Below are positions 45,726 through 57,899 of a stretch of 64,000 nucleotides of DNA, piece by piece; within the stretch, counting starts at the first letter, position 1; each line of letters begins with the position of its first letter. Where the stretch lies: contig NC_073305.1 of the NCBI RefSeq assembly GCF_027595985.1, forward strand, positions 85,926,626 through 85,990,625. The letters are read 5' to 3'. Below the pieces are notes generated by a model. That model did no database searches. It was not told the DNA's origin and saw only the letters and a list, made by a program, of their open reading frames with translations. Made by a program: the position numbers and the translations under genes. This DNA is from Sorex araneus. Taxonomy: Eukaryota > Chordata > Mammalia > Eulipotyphla > Soricidae.

Positions 45726-46207
45726 TTGCACTCATCTGTGGAATATAGAATAACGTAGTAGGAGACTAACACCCAAGAATAGTAGAAATAAGTACCAGGA
45801 GGTTGACTCCATGGCTTGGAGGCTGGCCTCACATTCTGGGGAAAAGGCAGCTCAGATAGAGAAGGGAACACCAAGTAAAATGTGGTTGGAGGCCACTTGG
45901 GAGAAGGGTGAAGAGTGCTGAATGTAGACTAGAGACTGAACACAATGGCTACTCAACACCTTTATTGCAAACCACAACACCTAATTAGAGAGAGAGAAGA
46001 AAAGGGAATACCCTGCCACAATGGCGAGGCTGGGGGGTCGGGGGAGATGGGATTGGGGGGGTGGGAGGGATGCTGGGTTTTTTGGTGGTGGAGAATGGGC
46101 ACTGGTGAAGGGATGGGTTCTCAAACTTTATATGAGGGAAACATGAGCACGAAATGTATAAATCTGTAATTGTACCCTCACTGTGACTCACTAATAAATA
46201 AATTTTA
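45726..46207 (+). mobile_element. 5'-truncated L1 with perfect 17-bp TSD
   Basis: 482 bp of 3' UTR only (GGAGACTAACACCCAAG, GAGGTTGACTCCATGGC, GGGCACTGGTGAAGGGATGG, CTCACTGTGACTCACTAATAAA). The TSD AAAAATTGTCTAAAACC is identical at 45709-45725 and 46208-46224; the site is TC|AAAAA. Contains the G-quadruplex at 46032-46069. Confidence 0.96.
46032..46069 (+). other. G-quadruplex motif of the L1 3' UTR
   Basis: Six G-runs of at least three, with 1-4-nt loops, read directly from the sequence. Comparable motifs occur at 51840-51862 (plus) and 11175-11217 (minus) in the other L1 copies. Confidence 0.85.
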
Positions 46208-46287
46208 AAAAATTGTCTAAAACCATTTGGTTTTTATATAACCATAATTTAATTCACATTGAAAAATAAGCAAACAACAAACAAACA

Positions 46288-46365
46288 AGGTTGATCCCTG
46301 GCATCACATATTTCCCCAGAGCTCTGCAATGGGGCAGTAATATTTTGGGGTATGGTAAAAATGCA
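46288..46365 (+). mobile_element. SINE body fragment
   Basis: GGTTGATCCCTGGCATCACAT and CCCCAGAGCTCTGC: box-B side and body of a type-1 copy; head missing. Confidence 0.6.
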
Positions 46366-46390
46366 ATATATATATATACATATATATAAA
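46363..46390. repeat. (TA)n short microsatellite
   Basis: TATATATATA with a CA interruption. Confidence 0.85.
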
Positions 46391-46775
46391 AGCTATTTTA
46401 TAATTTTTTAATTTTTATAATTAATACATTTTACATTTCCAGATTTTACAATAAGCTATCATAATAGAAAGCAAAGGACAGAAGCATATGTGGGCTTTAT
46501 TAATCATTCATATATAGTTTTTATAAAGGAAGAATTTTGTCTAACAACCATTATCTTACTATATCTCTAAATTCAATACTGTTGCTACATATATGTAATA
46601 TTTATGCTCTATATAAATTGGAACCAATTATGTTACTCAAATTTTATAGCATTATTTATGTTAAAATTCTTTTAATTTTTATTTATCATGTATTTTGGTG
46701 ATAGTTCATATGCTTTAAAACATAATATACAATTATGGAAAATACATTTTTTTATGAGTGGAGTAAGTTTAATCA
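46391..46775. other. Very AT-rich non-coding sequence
   Basis: Nothing recognised. Confidence 0.45.
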
Positions 46776-46983
46776 TCACTGTATCACTGTATTACTGTCA
46801 TCACATTGTTCATCGATTTGCTTGAGTGGGCACCAGTAATGTCTTCATTTGTCTCTGTCGTGTGCTAGTGTAGCCCAGTGGTGTATTGGGGGCTCTTTTA
46901 CGATCAGGGGAATGAGGACCATCATTGCTGCTGTTTTTAGCATATCGAGTATGCCATTGGTAGCCTGCCAGGCTCTGCCATAA
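46776..46983 (-). mobile_element. 5'-truncated type-3 element
   Basis: Tail (ATCACTGT)n, TTCATCGATTTGCTTGAGTG, GGCACCAGTAATGTC, then the type-3-specific block (GGGGGCTCTTTTACGATCAG, GGGGAATGAGGACC) before TTTTTAGCATATCGAG and GCCTGCCAGGCTCTGCC. It stops where ordinary type-2 copies continue. Confidence 0.82.
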
Positions 46984-47319
46984 CTTTATTCACAGTTGGG
47001 GTAAATTATATTTTTGTTTTGCTACAATTTGTTTCCTTATTACTTCTTTCACCTCTTTAATGTAACTCTAGTTAAGCTTGCAAGGCCAATCCACTAATGT
47101 TCTCTCAGGCAACATCCTGAGGACAAAGTTGGTAAATTATTCTATTTTCTATTGAGTTGTGTTTTATACTATTTGATAAAATGGCAGAATAATGCCTTCA
47201 TCCTTACAACGGCTTTCTGGAAACAGGAAAGTTAGGATCACTAGAACTCTGATTCCATGGGAAAACCCTTTTTCATGTATAGGTCAACACTTTTGATTTC
47301 TATTTTTGAGGGAGAAGGG

Positions 47320-47469
47320 GGAAGTTGGTTCTAATCTGGTAGTTTTGGGGACTTACTCTGAGCTCTATGGTCTAAAATCACTCCTGGCAGTATTTCAAGG
47401 GTCAAGCTTCTAGCTGGGTTCAGTTGTATACAAGTCTAGCACCTGAACCTCTGTAGAGTTTCTCTGGCC
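47320..47469 (-). mobile_element. Diverged type-1 SINE
   Basis: AAATCACTCCTGGCAGTATTTC, GGGTCAAGCTTCTAGC, GGGTTCAGTTGTATACAAG and TTTCTCTGGCC. Confidence 0.72.
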
Positions 47470-47552
47470 TACAACTTTATCTTCTAGCTTCTACATCTCC
47501 TTTTTCCCTGGTTTACTTTAGATTAAAGATAAGTCAGTCAAATCTTGAAGTT

Positions 47553-47722
47553 GGAGCGATAACATAGCGGGTAGGGCATTTGCCTTGCATGTGGCTGACC
47601 CAGGTTCGAATCCCAGCATCCCATATGATCCCCTGAGCACTGCCAGGAGTAGTTCCTGAGTGCAGGGGCAGGAGTAACCCCTGTGCATTGCCAGGTGTGA
47701 CCCAAAATATAAAAAAATTAAA
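47553..47722 (+). mobile_element. Type-1 SINE with perfect 15-bp TSD
   Basis: GGAGCGATAACATAGCGGG head (first bases overlap the TSD), box B GGTTCGAATC, body TGCCAGGAGTAGTTCCTGAG, short A-rich tail. TSD AAATCTTGAAGTTGG at 47540-47554 and 47723-47737. Confidence 0.96.
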
Positions 47723-47737
47723 AAATCTTGAAGTTGG

Positions 47738-49042
47738 TGGCATACCATGTTGTCCCTACACAATCAGGACAGTACTCCACAACTCAAAGAGCTATGAGTG
47801 ATTCTTACAGAGCACATGTTTCATAGACCTTGCAGGAAATTTGACCTTTATATATTGACATTAGATCTGAAAAGAAATATTGATACTCAAATGTTTGAGA
47901 GTATGGGGAAGTATATTAAGTCAAGATTGTTTCTACTTTTATTCTAAGTTCTCTTAAATTCGGATCATTGACCATTCCGTTTTCACTTTGATATTCAGAA
48001 AGGAGGAGATGACACTGATGCTGATTGTATTGATCAAATATTGTAGCAGAGGAGTGATTCTTATTAACAAGAGGACTTTCTTGGAATTAGGTAAATTTTC
48101 AAAGTCCTCTTAGCTTGTCTAATAAATAAGAGAATAAGAAAAAGTCCAGATTGAAGGTCAATTCAGTCATTCCCCCAACATAGCCTGTATTTTGGGTTTA
48201 TTCAAATGTGTTTGCCCTAGAGCCAGAGCCAGCTGTGTTCTGCTGTGTAATGTATGAAGCAGAAAGAACACTGTTTAATTTTTATATCCAGTTGAGCCTG
48301 AAGTACCTTGAGATATGGAAGGAGGTGGTTCATCTCACTCCCACTCGGGAATTACTATTCATGCAAAAATCAGTCATCAGCTATCCTGGTAGCCTTCCCT
48401 TATTCCATTAACCCCTCTACCACTGGGTGGTAAGCAGGAGGGGCTTGTGATCTAATTAAAGTTAATTGGTTGCATTCTAATTAAGGTCGAGCTTTTTAGT
48501 TTTATTTTATTTAGAGGAGGTGACTGTGTTTTATTTATTTTTCTTTTTTTAGGCAGTGGTACATACCCACTAGAACTCTTACAAATACATATTTTTCATC
48601 AACAATTTTTTTTGGAATTTTTACCCATATTGGCCAAGTAATTCTGCAAATAAAAAACTATCACAGACTTATTATTTGATGATCATCTTAGGTTAGAAAT
48701 TCTCATTGAAAAAACACATTCTCACTACTTTTTCAATTTACCTCAAACTTCACCATTCTTTTTTTTATGAGATTCCAAATTTTAGTTTAGATATTTTATC
48801 TCTGCAATATTTTCAAGAGACACCATTTAGAATGATCTTAGAAATAAAAATAAGGGATGAAACAAAAAAATCTTTGATTTTGAACATTGATCTTTGACAG
48901 TAGAAAATAAGATACCAATGTTTGGGCCCATATTTAAATGATTATTAATAAATTTAGTGTTGCAGTCACTCAATTCTGGAGTCCATTGGAATAACATTGA
49001 AGTAATGCATCCAGGGTATCTCAGTAACATTTGTTGAGTTAC
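47738..49042. other. Non-coding AT-rich sequence
   Basis: No gene or family recognised. Confidence 0.4.
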
Positions 49043-49057
49043 AAATGAGTCTGATGT

Positions 49058-52011
49058 TGGCTCAAAGTCAAAAGTTTGAAAACAATCCTACAGGAGAAAA
49101 AGTCCAATAAAAAACCTGGTATAGCCATCCTAGTATCAGACCACATTGATTTCAGACTGAAGAAGTTTACAAGAGACAGTGAAGGTCATTTCTTATTGAA
49201 AAAGGAACTGTACAACAGGAAGAACTAACAATACTAAATATATATGCACCTAATGAGGGACCAGCAAAGTACTTAAAACAACTACTCATAGACTTGAAGA
49301 AAGACATGGATAGCAACACAATACTAGTGGGAGACTTCAACACCACTTTATCACCTCTTGATAGATCAACCAGACTCAGGCTTAGGAAGGACATATTTCA
49401 TGGAGGGAAGAAATGAAAGAAAGGGACTTAGTAGATACATATAGGACACTTCATCCTCAAAAAGCTGAATAAACATTCTTCTCAAGTGTGCATAGAACAT
49501 TCGCCAAGATAGACCACACACTGAGTCACAAAACATACTTCCATAAAATTAAGATGATAGAGATTGTATCAACGATCTTCTCAGGCCATAATGCACTGAA
49601 ATTAGAAATAAATCACACACACAAACAGAAAATGAAATCAAACACCTGGAAATTAAACAGCTCACTATTGGACAACGAGTATCATTCTCAATGGGGAAAA
49701 ACTAAAAGCCTTCCCTCAAAGATCGGGCAGAAGACAATGTTGCCCACTTTCGCCACTCTTATTCAATATAATACTGGAAGTCCTGGCCATAGCAGTTAAA
49801 CAAGAAAAACATATCAAGGGCATACAGATAGGAAAGGAAGAGGTCAAGTTATCACTATTTGCAGACAGTATGATACTACACTTGGAAAACCCTAAAGACT
49901 CTATAGAAAAGCTCCAAGAAACAATAGGTTGATATAGTAAAGTGAAGGCTATAAATTCAACACCCCAAAGTCCATGGCTTTCTTATATACGTATAATGAA
50001 AGAGAAGAAAGAGATATTAAAAAAAACAATCCTGTTCACAATAGTACCTCAGAAAATCAAGTACCTTGGAATCAGCTTAACCAAACAGATGAAGGACCTA
50101 TACAAAGAAAATTGCAAAACACTGCTTCAAGAAATGAAAGAGGACACTAGGAAATGGAGACACATCCCCCGCTCATGGATAGGGAGAATTAACATTATCA
50201 AAATGGCAATACTCCCTAAAGCACTATACAAATTTAATGCAGTCCCTATCAGGATACCCATGACATTTTTCAAAGAAATAGACAAAACACTCCTGAAATT
50301 CATATGGAACAATAAAACCCCATGGATAGCCAAAGCAATCCTTTGGAAAAAGAAGATGGGTGTTGTCACCTTCCCCAACTTCATGCTCTACTATAAAGCA
50401 GTAGTAATTACAACAGCATGGTATTGGGCTAAAAACCGACTACAGACCAATGGAACAGAGTTGATATGCTGTCAAAAACCTCTATATATGGCTACTTAAT
50501 CTATTACAAAGGAGCAAAAAATGTAAAGTGAAACAAGGAAAGCCTCTTCAACAACTGTTGCTGGGAAAACTGGATAGCTACTTGCAAAAAAATGAAATCT
50601 GACCTCTGTCTAATGCCAGGCACAGAAGTCAAATCAAAGTGGATTAAAGACCTCAATATCAGACATGAATAGATAAGGTACATAGGGGAAAATGTAGGCA
50701 GAACTCTTCATGACATTGAAGCTAAAAGTATCTTTAAGGATGAAACAGCACTGACCATGCAAGTGGAAGCAAACATAAATGAATGGACTACATCAAACTA
50801 AGAAGCTTCTGTACTTTCAAAGAAGCAGTGACCAAAATACAGAAAGAGCCCACAGAATAGGAAATAATATTTAACCAATACCCATCTGATAAGGGATTAA
50901 TATCCAGGATATACAAGACACTAGTACAATTGTATAAGAAAAAAACCTCCAACCCCATAAAAAAATGGGGAGAAGACATGAACAGAAGTTTCCTCCAAAA
51001 TGAAATACAAATGGCCAAAAGGCACATGAAAAAATGCTCCACATCGCTAGTCATCAGGGAGACGCAAATAAAAAAAAACAATGAGATATCATCTCATACC
51101 ACAGAGACTGGCACACCAGTTCTGGCATGGATGTGGGGGAAAAGGGACGCTCCTTCACTGTTGGTGGGAATGCAGACTGGTCCAGCCTTTCTGTAAAACA
51201 ATATGGACAGTTCTTCAAAAACTAGAAATTGAGCTTCCATATGAACCCACAATATCACTTCTGGGAATATATCCCTAGGTTGCAAAAAAGCACAGTAGAA
51301 GTGACATCTGTACCTATGTATTCATTGCAGCACTGTTCACAATAGCCCAAATCTGGAAACAACCCAAGTGCCCTAAAACAGATGACTGGTTAAAGAAACT
51401 TTGGTACATCTACACAATGAAATACTATGCAGCTGTTAGGAGAGATGAATTCATAAAATTTGCTTATAAATGAGTAGACATGGAGCATATCATTTTATGT
51501 GAAATGAGTCAGAAAGAGAGGGACAGACACAGAATGACTGCACTCATATGTGATGTATAGAATAGCATCACATGAGATTGACACCCAAGGACAGTAGATA
51601 CAAGAGCCAGGGGAATTGCCCCATCGCTGGAAGACTGCTTCATGAGTGGAGGGGAGAAGCAGATGGGATAGAGAAGGAATCACAAAGAAAATGACGGCTG
51701 GAGAAATCAGTTGGGATGGGAGATGCATGCCAAAATTAGATAATGGAACAAACATGATGACCTCTCAGTGTCTGTGTTGCAAGCCATAATGCCCAAAAGT
51801 ATAGTGAGTGTATGGGAAATATTGTCTGCCACAGAGGTAGGGGGAGGGTGGGAAAGAAGGGGTATACTGGGCATATTGATGGTGGGGAATGTGCACTGGT
51901 GGAGGGATGGGTGTTTGATCATTGTGTGATTGTAACCCAAACATGAAAGCTTGTAACTCTCACAGTGACTCAATAAAATAAAAAAAAGTAATCTGACCCT
52001 CCCCCTCAAAA
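49058..52011 (+). mobile_element. Largest L1 copy: ORF2 with internal deletion and 3' UTR
   Basis: 5'-truncated L1 starting inside the ORF2 endonuclease domain. Visible in order: endonuclease blocks (AILVSDHIDF, LVGDFNTTLSPLDRSTR, KIDHTLSHK, WKLN at 49485-49670); a junction near 49685; the reverse-transcriptase end ([23 protein letters not shown] at 49858-49869, where the family has FADD); the thumb ([48 protein letters not shown]); and the C-terminal Cys-rich part around 51090-51200. About 330-350 residues are missing at the junction by comparison with my memory of the human ORF2 layout. Several frameshifts and stops, so inactive. The 3' UTR ends ACTCAATAAAATA (AATAAA 51972-51977). TSD AAATGAG[T/A]CTGATGT at 49043-49057 and 52012-52026, enclosing 20 extra bases after the first A-tail. 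Confidence 0.95.
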
Positions 52012-52263
52012 AAATGAGACTGATGTCATACCTGTCTAGTCAAATAAAGTAGATTTCCAGCACAGTTGTTATGATACACTTAGCTGCTAAACTAATAATT
52101 AGAAATGCAGTATGTTTGATCTAATTGTGATATGGGTATTAAATATTGAAGAAAGCAATAGATACAAAATTGTGTCTACACATTTTATGTCCACCTGTAG
52201 ATGGAAACTTGTGGAGATTTATGTCTTAAAATGATAATGTTCATCTTAAAACAACACTTCTGC

Positions 52264-52439
52264 GGGCCAGAGTGATAGCACAGCGGGTAGGGTGTTTGCC
52301 TTGCACATGGCCAACCTGAGTTCAATCCTTGGCATCCCATATGATCCCCTGAGTGCCGCCAGGAGTAATTCCTGCATGCAGAGCCAGGAGTAACCTCTGA
52401 GCATTGCCGTCTGTAATCCAAAAAGAAAAAAAAAAGAAC
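52264..52439 (+). mobile_element. Type-1 SINE with perfect 15-bp TSD
   Basis: GGGCCAGAGTGATAGCACAGC head, degraded box B (AGTTCAATCC), GCCGCCAGGAGTAATTCCTG, A-rich tail. TSD AAACAACACTTCTGC at 52249-52263 and 52440-52454; target TTA|AAAC. Confidence 0.96.
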
Positions 52440-52649
52440 AAACAACACTTCTGCTTTCCACCTCAGAAGCCACAGAGAACATAGCATTCCTAAATCATGC
52501 TCCCATTGTGTCAGGAGGCCAATGGAAAGAAGGAAGAGCATTATGCAACCCAACAATTTTAGGGATGTCATGTTTTGAGGTATGATAGATTTTTCATGTG
52601 GAATTATTTCAAATAGATTATTGCTTTAGAAAACAAAATGATACCCTAT

Positions 52650-52860
52650 TGGCTAAGACCATGAAATCTGGAGCAGGATTGACTAAGTTCAAATTATTTA
52701 GATAATGGTAGGTCAGAAGTTTCATTTCTCTGTGACTCCCTTCCATTTTTTATATAATCATGATAATAAAATCATGCATCTCATTCAGGTATTATAAGTT
52801 AAATAAGTAAAACTTTGTAAGAATCTTAGAAAATAATTTCAGATATAGTGGTGCTAGTGG
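52650..52860 (+). mobile_element. MIR element, nearly full length
   Basis: GGCTAAGACCATGAAATCTGG (5' head), GACTAAGTTCAAATTATTTAG (box B), GTTTCATTTCTCTGTGAC, TAATCATGATAATAAAATC and CATTCAGGTATTATAAG (core). Confidence 0.8.
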
Positions 52861-53209
52861 TTGGATTATTTATTTTGAAATAGTGTGCACTTTTAAGAGA
52901 GATGTATGTGTATATATTTTATAATTGCTACTTCTGATGTTTAATTGATGTTTTGTACTAAGCAAAATGCCATTAACAAAGGTCCACTATCTTTTTAAAT
53001 AAGTTTCTGACCAATCCATTCTTCACTAATTTTACATATCTTAAATCATCTATTTCTTGAGTATCCATTGCATATTTACATATAAAACAATGATTATAAA
53101 TTCGTTACTACAATCTATAAATATAGAGATTTATATAGACTGTATATAGTTAAAACACATGTTATCTGCTTCTTTCAAAATAAATCTAAAATTGGGTATG
53201 ATTAGTTCC

Positions 53210-53642
53210 ATTTTTTTTATTAGTGAATCACCGTGAGGTGCAGTTACATACTTACAAAATTTTGTGTTTGCGTTTCAGTTATACAATGGTCGAGTACCCA
53301 TCCCTCCACCAGTGCCCATTTTTCACCACCAATGATCCCAGGAGCCCTCCTACAACCCCCATCCCATGCCCCCCACCCCTCCTCTGTGGCAGGGCATTCC
53401 CTTTTGTTCTCTTTCTCCTTTTGGGTGTTGTGGTTTATGATAGAGGCATTGAGTGGCCATTATGTTTGGTCTATAGTCTACTTTTGGCTCATATCTCCCA
53501 ACCCGCGTGGGTCCTCCTGACCCCCTTTACTTGGTGGTCCCTTCTCTATCTGAGCTTCCTTTTTCCCCAGAATGTGAGGCCAGCTTCCAAGACATGGGGA
53601 AAGTCTCCTGAACCTTATCTCTGCCATTATTTGGTGTTAGTC
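53210..53642 (-). mobile_element. 5'-truncated L1 3' UTR with 12-bp TSD
   Basis: TTATTAGTGAATCACCGTGAG, CAGTTACATACTTAC, CCCATCCCTCCACCAGTGCCC, GAATGTGAGGCCAGCTTCC. TSD ATGATTAGTTCC at 53198-53209 and 53643-53654. Confidence 0.94.
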
Positions 53643-53654
53643 ATGATTAGTTCC

Positions 53655-54294
53655 TTTTTCTGAATGAGTGAAAAAGAATAACATGAAATAATTTCTTAGA
53701 CTTAATTTGAAAATATTTAAATAGGATCAGTGATTCTTGTTTCTCAGTGCATTGAATTCAATTTACTTATAAACCATGCTTTATATTATATATACTTTCT
53801 ATGTACTTAGGGATAATTTTCCATTATTTGATCAAAGAAACTCCAGAAAACTAGAGTGACTTCATATAAAACAGTGAGATTTCCTTTTCATAGCTATAAA
53901 GCTATGATTCCAAATTTTACAATTTTGGTATCATTGTTATATAGATAGACCGTTGTTGGCTCAAATACTGATGAGAGATGCATGACTGCAAAGTGTCCCA
54001 TGAACCCCTGTTAGGTTCATAGTCACCAAGCTCACTTGCTAGAGATGAGTGGTTCTTGAGATTAACTTTGATTCTTCACAGACATTTGTGTTTGATATAC
54101 AACTGGATGCTTTTCTTGTAGAAGTCATCTAATCTTTTTATTTTTCCTTTCTGTTACTAGAACAGCAATTTATTTAGAAAAATTGCAGGGAATGTGGTGG
54201 GAAATAAGTACATAACCATGAAATCATGATTCCATTTCAGTCTGGTAACAAGAAAGGAGAGACTTCCAATGGAATTTCTCCAAATCACTGCTGC
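53655..54294. other. AT-rich non-coding sequence
   Basis: Nothing recognised. Confidence 0.4.
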
Positions 54295-54311
54295 CAAAAT
54301 ATCAAATGCAA

Positions 54312-54489
54312 GGCCAGAGCGATAGCACAGTGGGTAGGGCGTTCGCCTTGCACGCGGCCGACCTGGGTTCGATCCCCGGCATCCCATATGGTCCCCCAAG
54401 CACCGCCAGGAGTAATTCCTGAGTGCAAAGCTAGGAGTAACCCCTGAGCATCGCTGGGTGTGACTCAAAAAGCAAAAAAAAAAAAATAA
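54312..54489 (+). mobile_element. Young full-length type-1 SINE with perfect 17-bp TSD
   Basis: GGCCAGAGCGATAGCACAG head; box A TAGCACAGTGG (54323-54333) and box B GGTTCGATCC (54366-54375) intact; CACCGCCAGGAGTAATTCCTG body; clean A-tail. TSD CAAAATATCAAATGCAA at 54295-54311 and 54490-54506. Almost identical to the 20551 copy. Confidence 0.97.
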
Positions 54490-54506
54490 CAAAATATCAA
54501 ATGCAA

Positions 54507-56224
54507 GTGATTTCAGAATTCTTAAGAGAATCAAGGACCATTGAATGTCATTAATTCTCATTTTCTTCTACATGTCTACCTCAGCTAAACCTTTAATACA
54601 CAACAGGATAAAAATGAAAAAAAGAAGCTGAGACGAGAAAAAGTAAACTAAGGTTTTTAAAAAAGAAATGGGATGGAAGGAAAAGAAAAGGAAGCAAACA
54701 AGAGATAGAAAGAAAGTAAATAAAGAAACATCTATGATATTAGAAGTGGAACTGGAAATGAAAGCCACAACACAAATAGCGTAAACTGATATTACCAATG
54801 AAAAGGGGGATATCAAGCTGGACATAGGCTCTAAGGGCTAAGGCATTGTGTTCAAATATCCCAATAAGAGTGAGAGGGGAGGCCTCCAGTCCAGGGAAAA
54901 TAAAGAAATCAAGATTACATAAAGTAAGAGTTTTTTGGTGATCATAGTAAGATGATTCTTCCCAGCAGCCAAGTGAAGTGACTTGGATACATTTTTCCGA
55001 CATGAGATATGGGTAGATGTGAAGTCTCCAGTTAGAAAATGAAAAACTAGGCTCACCTGCTTAAGCTTTGGGTGTGAGATATAACTCATACCATATTCAA
55101 ACTCTTGGAATTCCTTCAAGGGTATAAATTAATGTAAAAGTGGGCCTTGTTTAGTGAAATTTCTAAAGTACCAACAAGAAACCAGGTCTCTGTAGGAGAC
55201 TGCCACAATTTTCAGTTCCCCAGGAGAAAAAAAAAAAACTGGTAAGGTAAGTTATAAACAAAATAAAAGTTATAAACTGCATGAGGAAATTAGGATCCTA
55301 AAACACTGAGATAGTGGAAAAAAATTTTAAAAAGACTGTAAATAAGAATGTTTTAAATGTTTAAATGCCTGAAATAACATGGATGCCACAAGGGGGAAAA
55401 TTCATTATAAATCAAAATAGACCTATTTGAAAGTGATCCAAATAGAACTTTTAAAAATAAAAATACAGTCAATTTTATGAAAATTCATAAAACCTGACTT
55501 GATGTATTAAACACCTGTATTATACTTAAGTAAAAAAATTGATGAACTAAAAGAAATATGTAAGATGATTATTTAAGATACAGCATGTAGAAGAAAGCAA
55601 GCAAGTAGTATTACGACTGAGACTACACAGATTCAGAATCAGTGAGTAAAAGTAATGGTGACTGACAGTGGTCATTTAATTGACTCGATGACTAAATTTT
55701 TTAAAAGTAGGTGTCAAAATTAAACTTCGGATTGGGAAGCACAATGAGGAAAAAGCATGATAAAAACAACAATAAAATTCACAGGACTCATTCTTGGAAT
55801 ACTAAGAAACACCCCTCAGGAAGCAAAGAGCTACAATAAAACCAGTTAGATGGAAAGTATATCAGCAAACTGAAAGCAAAATAATGAATAGGATATCTAC
55901 ATAGACGTGAGTATAAAGCAAAGGCTATGCACCTTAAAAATGCCTTTGGACAAAGATCGGGAGATTCTCATGCAAAATCAGATTTTTTTTTAAATTAAAT
56001 GTTTTAATGTAGGTAAGAAGAAAATTTAGTCTTGAATGGAGAGTGAGACACGAAAAGCAATGGTGATCTGGAACTAGCAAGCTGTGACTAGAGCTGATGA
56101 TTTGAAAGGGCACTGGACACAGACAGAATTAAAGCTTACCCTGCATGTTTCTTGGGGAAAGGGGGGATTGGGCAGAAACTCAGTTATCCTCAGCATACAT
56201 ATTTCTTCAATTTGGAGAATATTT
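54507..56224. other. Non-coding AT/purine-rich sequence, possibly an old LINE
   Basis: The A-rich, purine-biased plus strand between 55300 and 55980 has the composition of decayed L1 coding sequence, but no diagnostic word is left. Nothing else recognised. Confidence 0.35.
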
Positions 56225-56227
56225 ACA

Positions 56228-56416
56228 TTTTTTCTTTTTTTTTTTTTGCTTTTTTGGTCACATCCAGCAATGCACAGGTGTTACTCCTGACTCTGTCTCT
56301 GCCCTCAGGAATTACTCCTAGCGGTGCTCAGGGGATCATATGGGATGCAGGGAATCGAACATGGGTCGGCCATATATAAGGGAAATACCCTACCCGGTGT
56401 GCTATTGCTCCAGCCC
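56228..56416 (-). mobile_element. Type-1 SINE, full length
   Basis: Oligo(T), TTTTTTGGTCACATCCAGCAATG, GAATTACTCCTAGCGGTGC, GGAATCGAACATGGGTCGGCC (reversed box B) and GTGTGCTATTGCTCCAGCC. A short TSD around ATATTTAC is possible but not certain. Confidence 0.94.
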
Positions 56417-56440
56417 CCAATATATTTACTTTTTTAAAAG

Positions 56441-56590
56441 GCTTTATTGTTGTTGTTTTGAGGCCACAAACAGCAGTGCTCAGGGCATATTCCTGGCTCT
56501 CCTCAGGATTGCTCTGGCAGGCTCTGGGGATAACCCGGACTGATCAAATGTAAAGTAAGTGCCCTATGCACTGTACTACAACTTTGGCCT
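56441..56590 (-). mobile_element. Diverged type-1 SINE next to the previous one
   Basis: GTTTTGAGGCCACAAACAGC, CATATTCCTGGCTCTCCTC, GGATAACCCGGACTGATC and TACAACTTTGGCC. Confidence 0.8.
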
Positions 56591-57899
56591 CCGAGAGACT
56601 AGTTTTTAAGCCTGGATGTGCAGTAAACACTGGAATGCTCATTTGCTTCGTTCTTAACCTTCAGGATTTTGATCTTACTCCCTTTTAAGTATGCTAGAAA
56701 TCCATGCCATAGTCTCTACTTTGGTCCTGACACAGTAAGAATTTGGGAAAAAAATGAAAACCATTCCAATAACATTGTGCTTATCATTGTTGCCTTTTAG
56801 CATCCTGTGCTTCTCTAAGAGACATGTAATCCTTGAAACTTAGATTTTCAGTATTTCGCCTTCTTGGATGTGCCCACATTTGCTTCAGATCTTGACTGCC
56901 TCTCTCCCTTCCAATCTTCTTATACTTTTCTGCCTATACAACCACTTTCTACAACTCTCATTGCTGAAAGTCCATGGAGCTTGCCTTTTTCTTCTTGCTT
57001 GTTGTATTAATAATCCTGAGTGATCACTTACAACCTGGAAGTATCCATTATAACATGTGTCACCCTCTGTCTATCTGTCTCTTGACCACATAAAGCCAAA
57101 GTTTCCAGGATAAAATTTCTATTGTTTTGGAAAATTTGTTAAAATAGATTGCAAGGCTACATTCCTTGGTCTTCTGATTCAGTAGATATAGCAGAGAGCT
57201 CAAGAATATTTTGCATCATTTAATATGTTATCGGTGATGATGATATTACTTGTCTGGTTAAAAATGGACAAGTCCTAGGATTTGACATACTGTGAATAAA
57301 ATCATGTTCTGTTGGACTCTTAAAAGCCCTCCCCCCATTTTATGCTCCCTCAATATTTGTTCATATCATATTGAGAACTAGATAAAAAAGATGACAAAGA
57401 CATCAAGGAACCTAAAGATCTCTCAGCTGAAGAGTCACTTAATTGGAATGCAAAGCCTGGTCAGAATAAATCCAATGTCCATGTTCTTGACCACAGTGAT
57501 GTCCTACTTCACCTCTTTTTTATTTCATGAAACTCTGTTGGGAAAGACCACTGTATTACCAGTTAGTGGTTATATGAAACATTCCTGGGAACGTGAAGTC
57601 TTGTCAGAATTAAGGGCCAGGACAAAGTTACTATAGTCCACTTTACTTAAAAGAGTGTGTAGTCAAGGGTGCCACAGGAGGGTAATCACTGTGCTATAGT
57701 GGGACACATCATGTGTGTTTTCCATTAATGTCTTGGTAAGGAAAAATTTATGAACTTACCGGATGCTGTTAGTTTTCTATAATACTACATAATTTTGCTA
57801 GCTAGTATATGCCAGGAAACTTGTGCTTTCTACACCTGGTAACAAAAAGTCAATGCACTTTAATCACTCAGAGTACTTTATTTTCCTGAAAGCATTCCC
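56591..57899. other. Non-coding sequence, nothing recognised
   Basis: No repeat seen; short frames only. Confidence 0.4.

Noticed and set aside
49942..50499. 185-codon open frame
   Set aside because: A segment of L1 ORF2 (thumb region), flanked by frameshifts; not a host gene.
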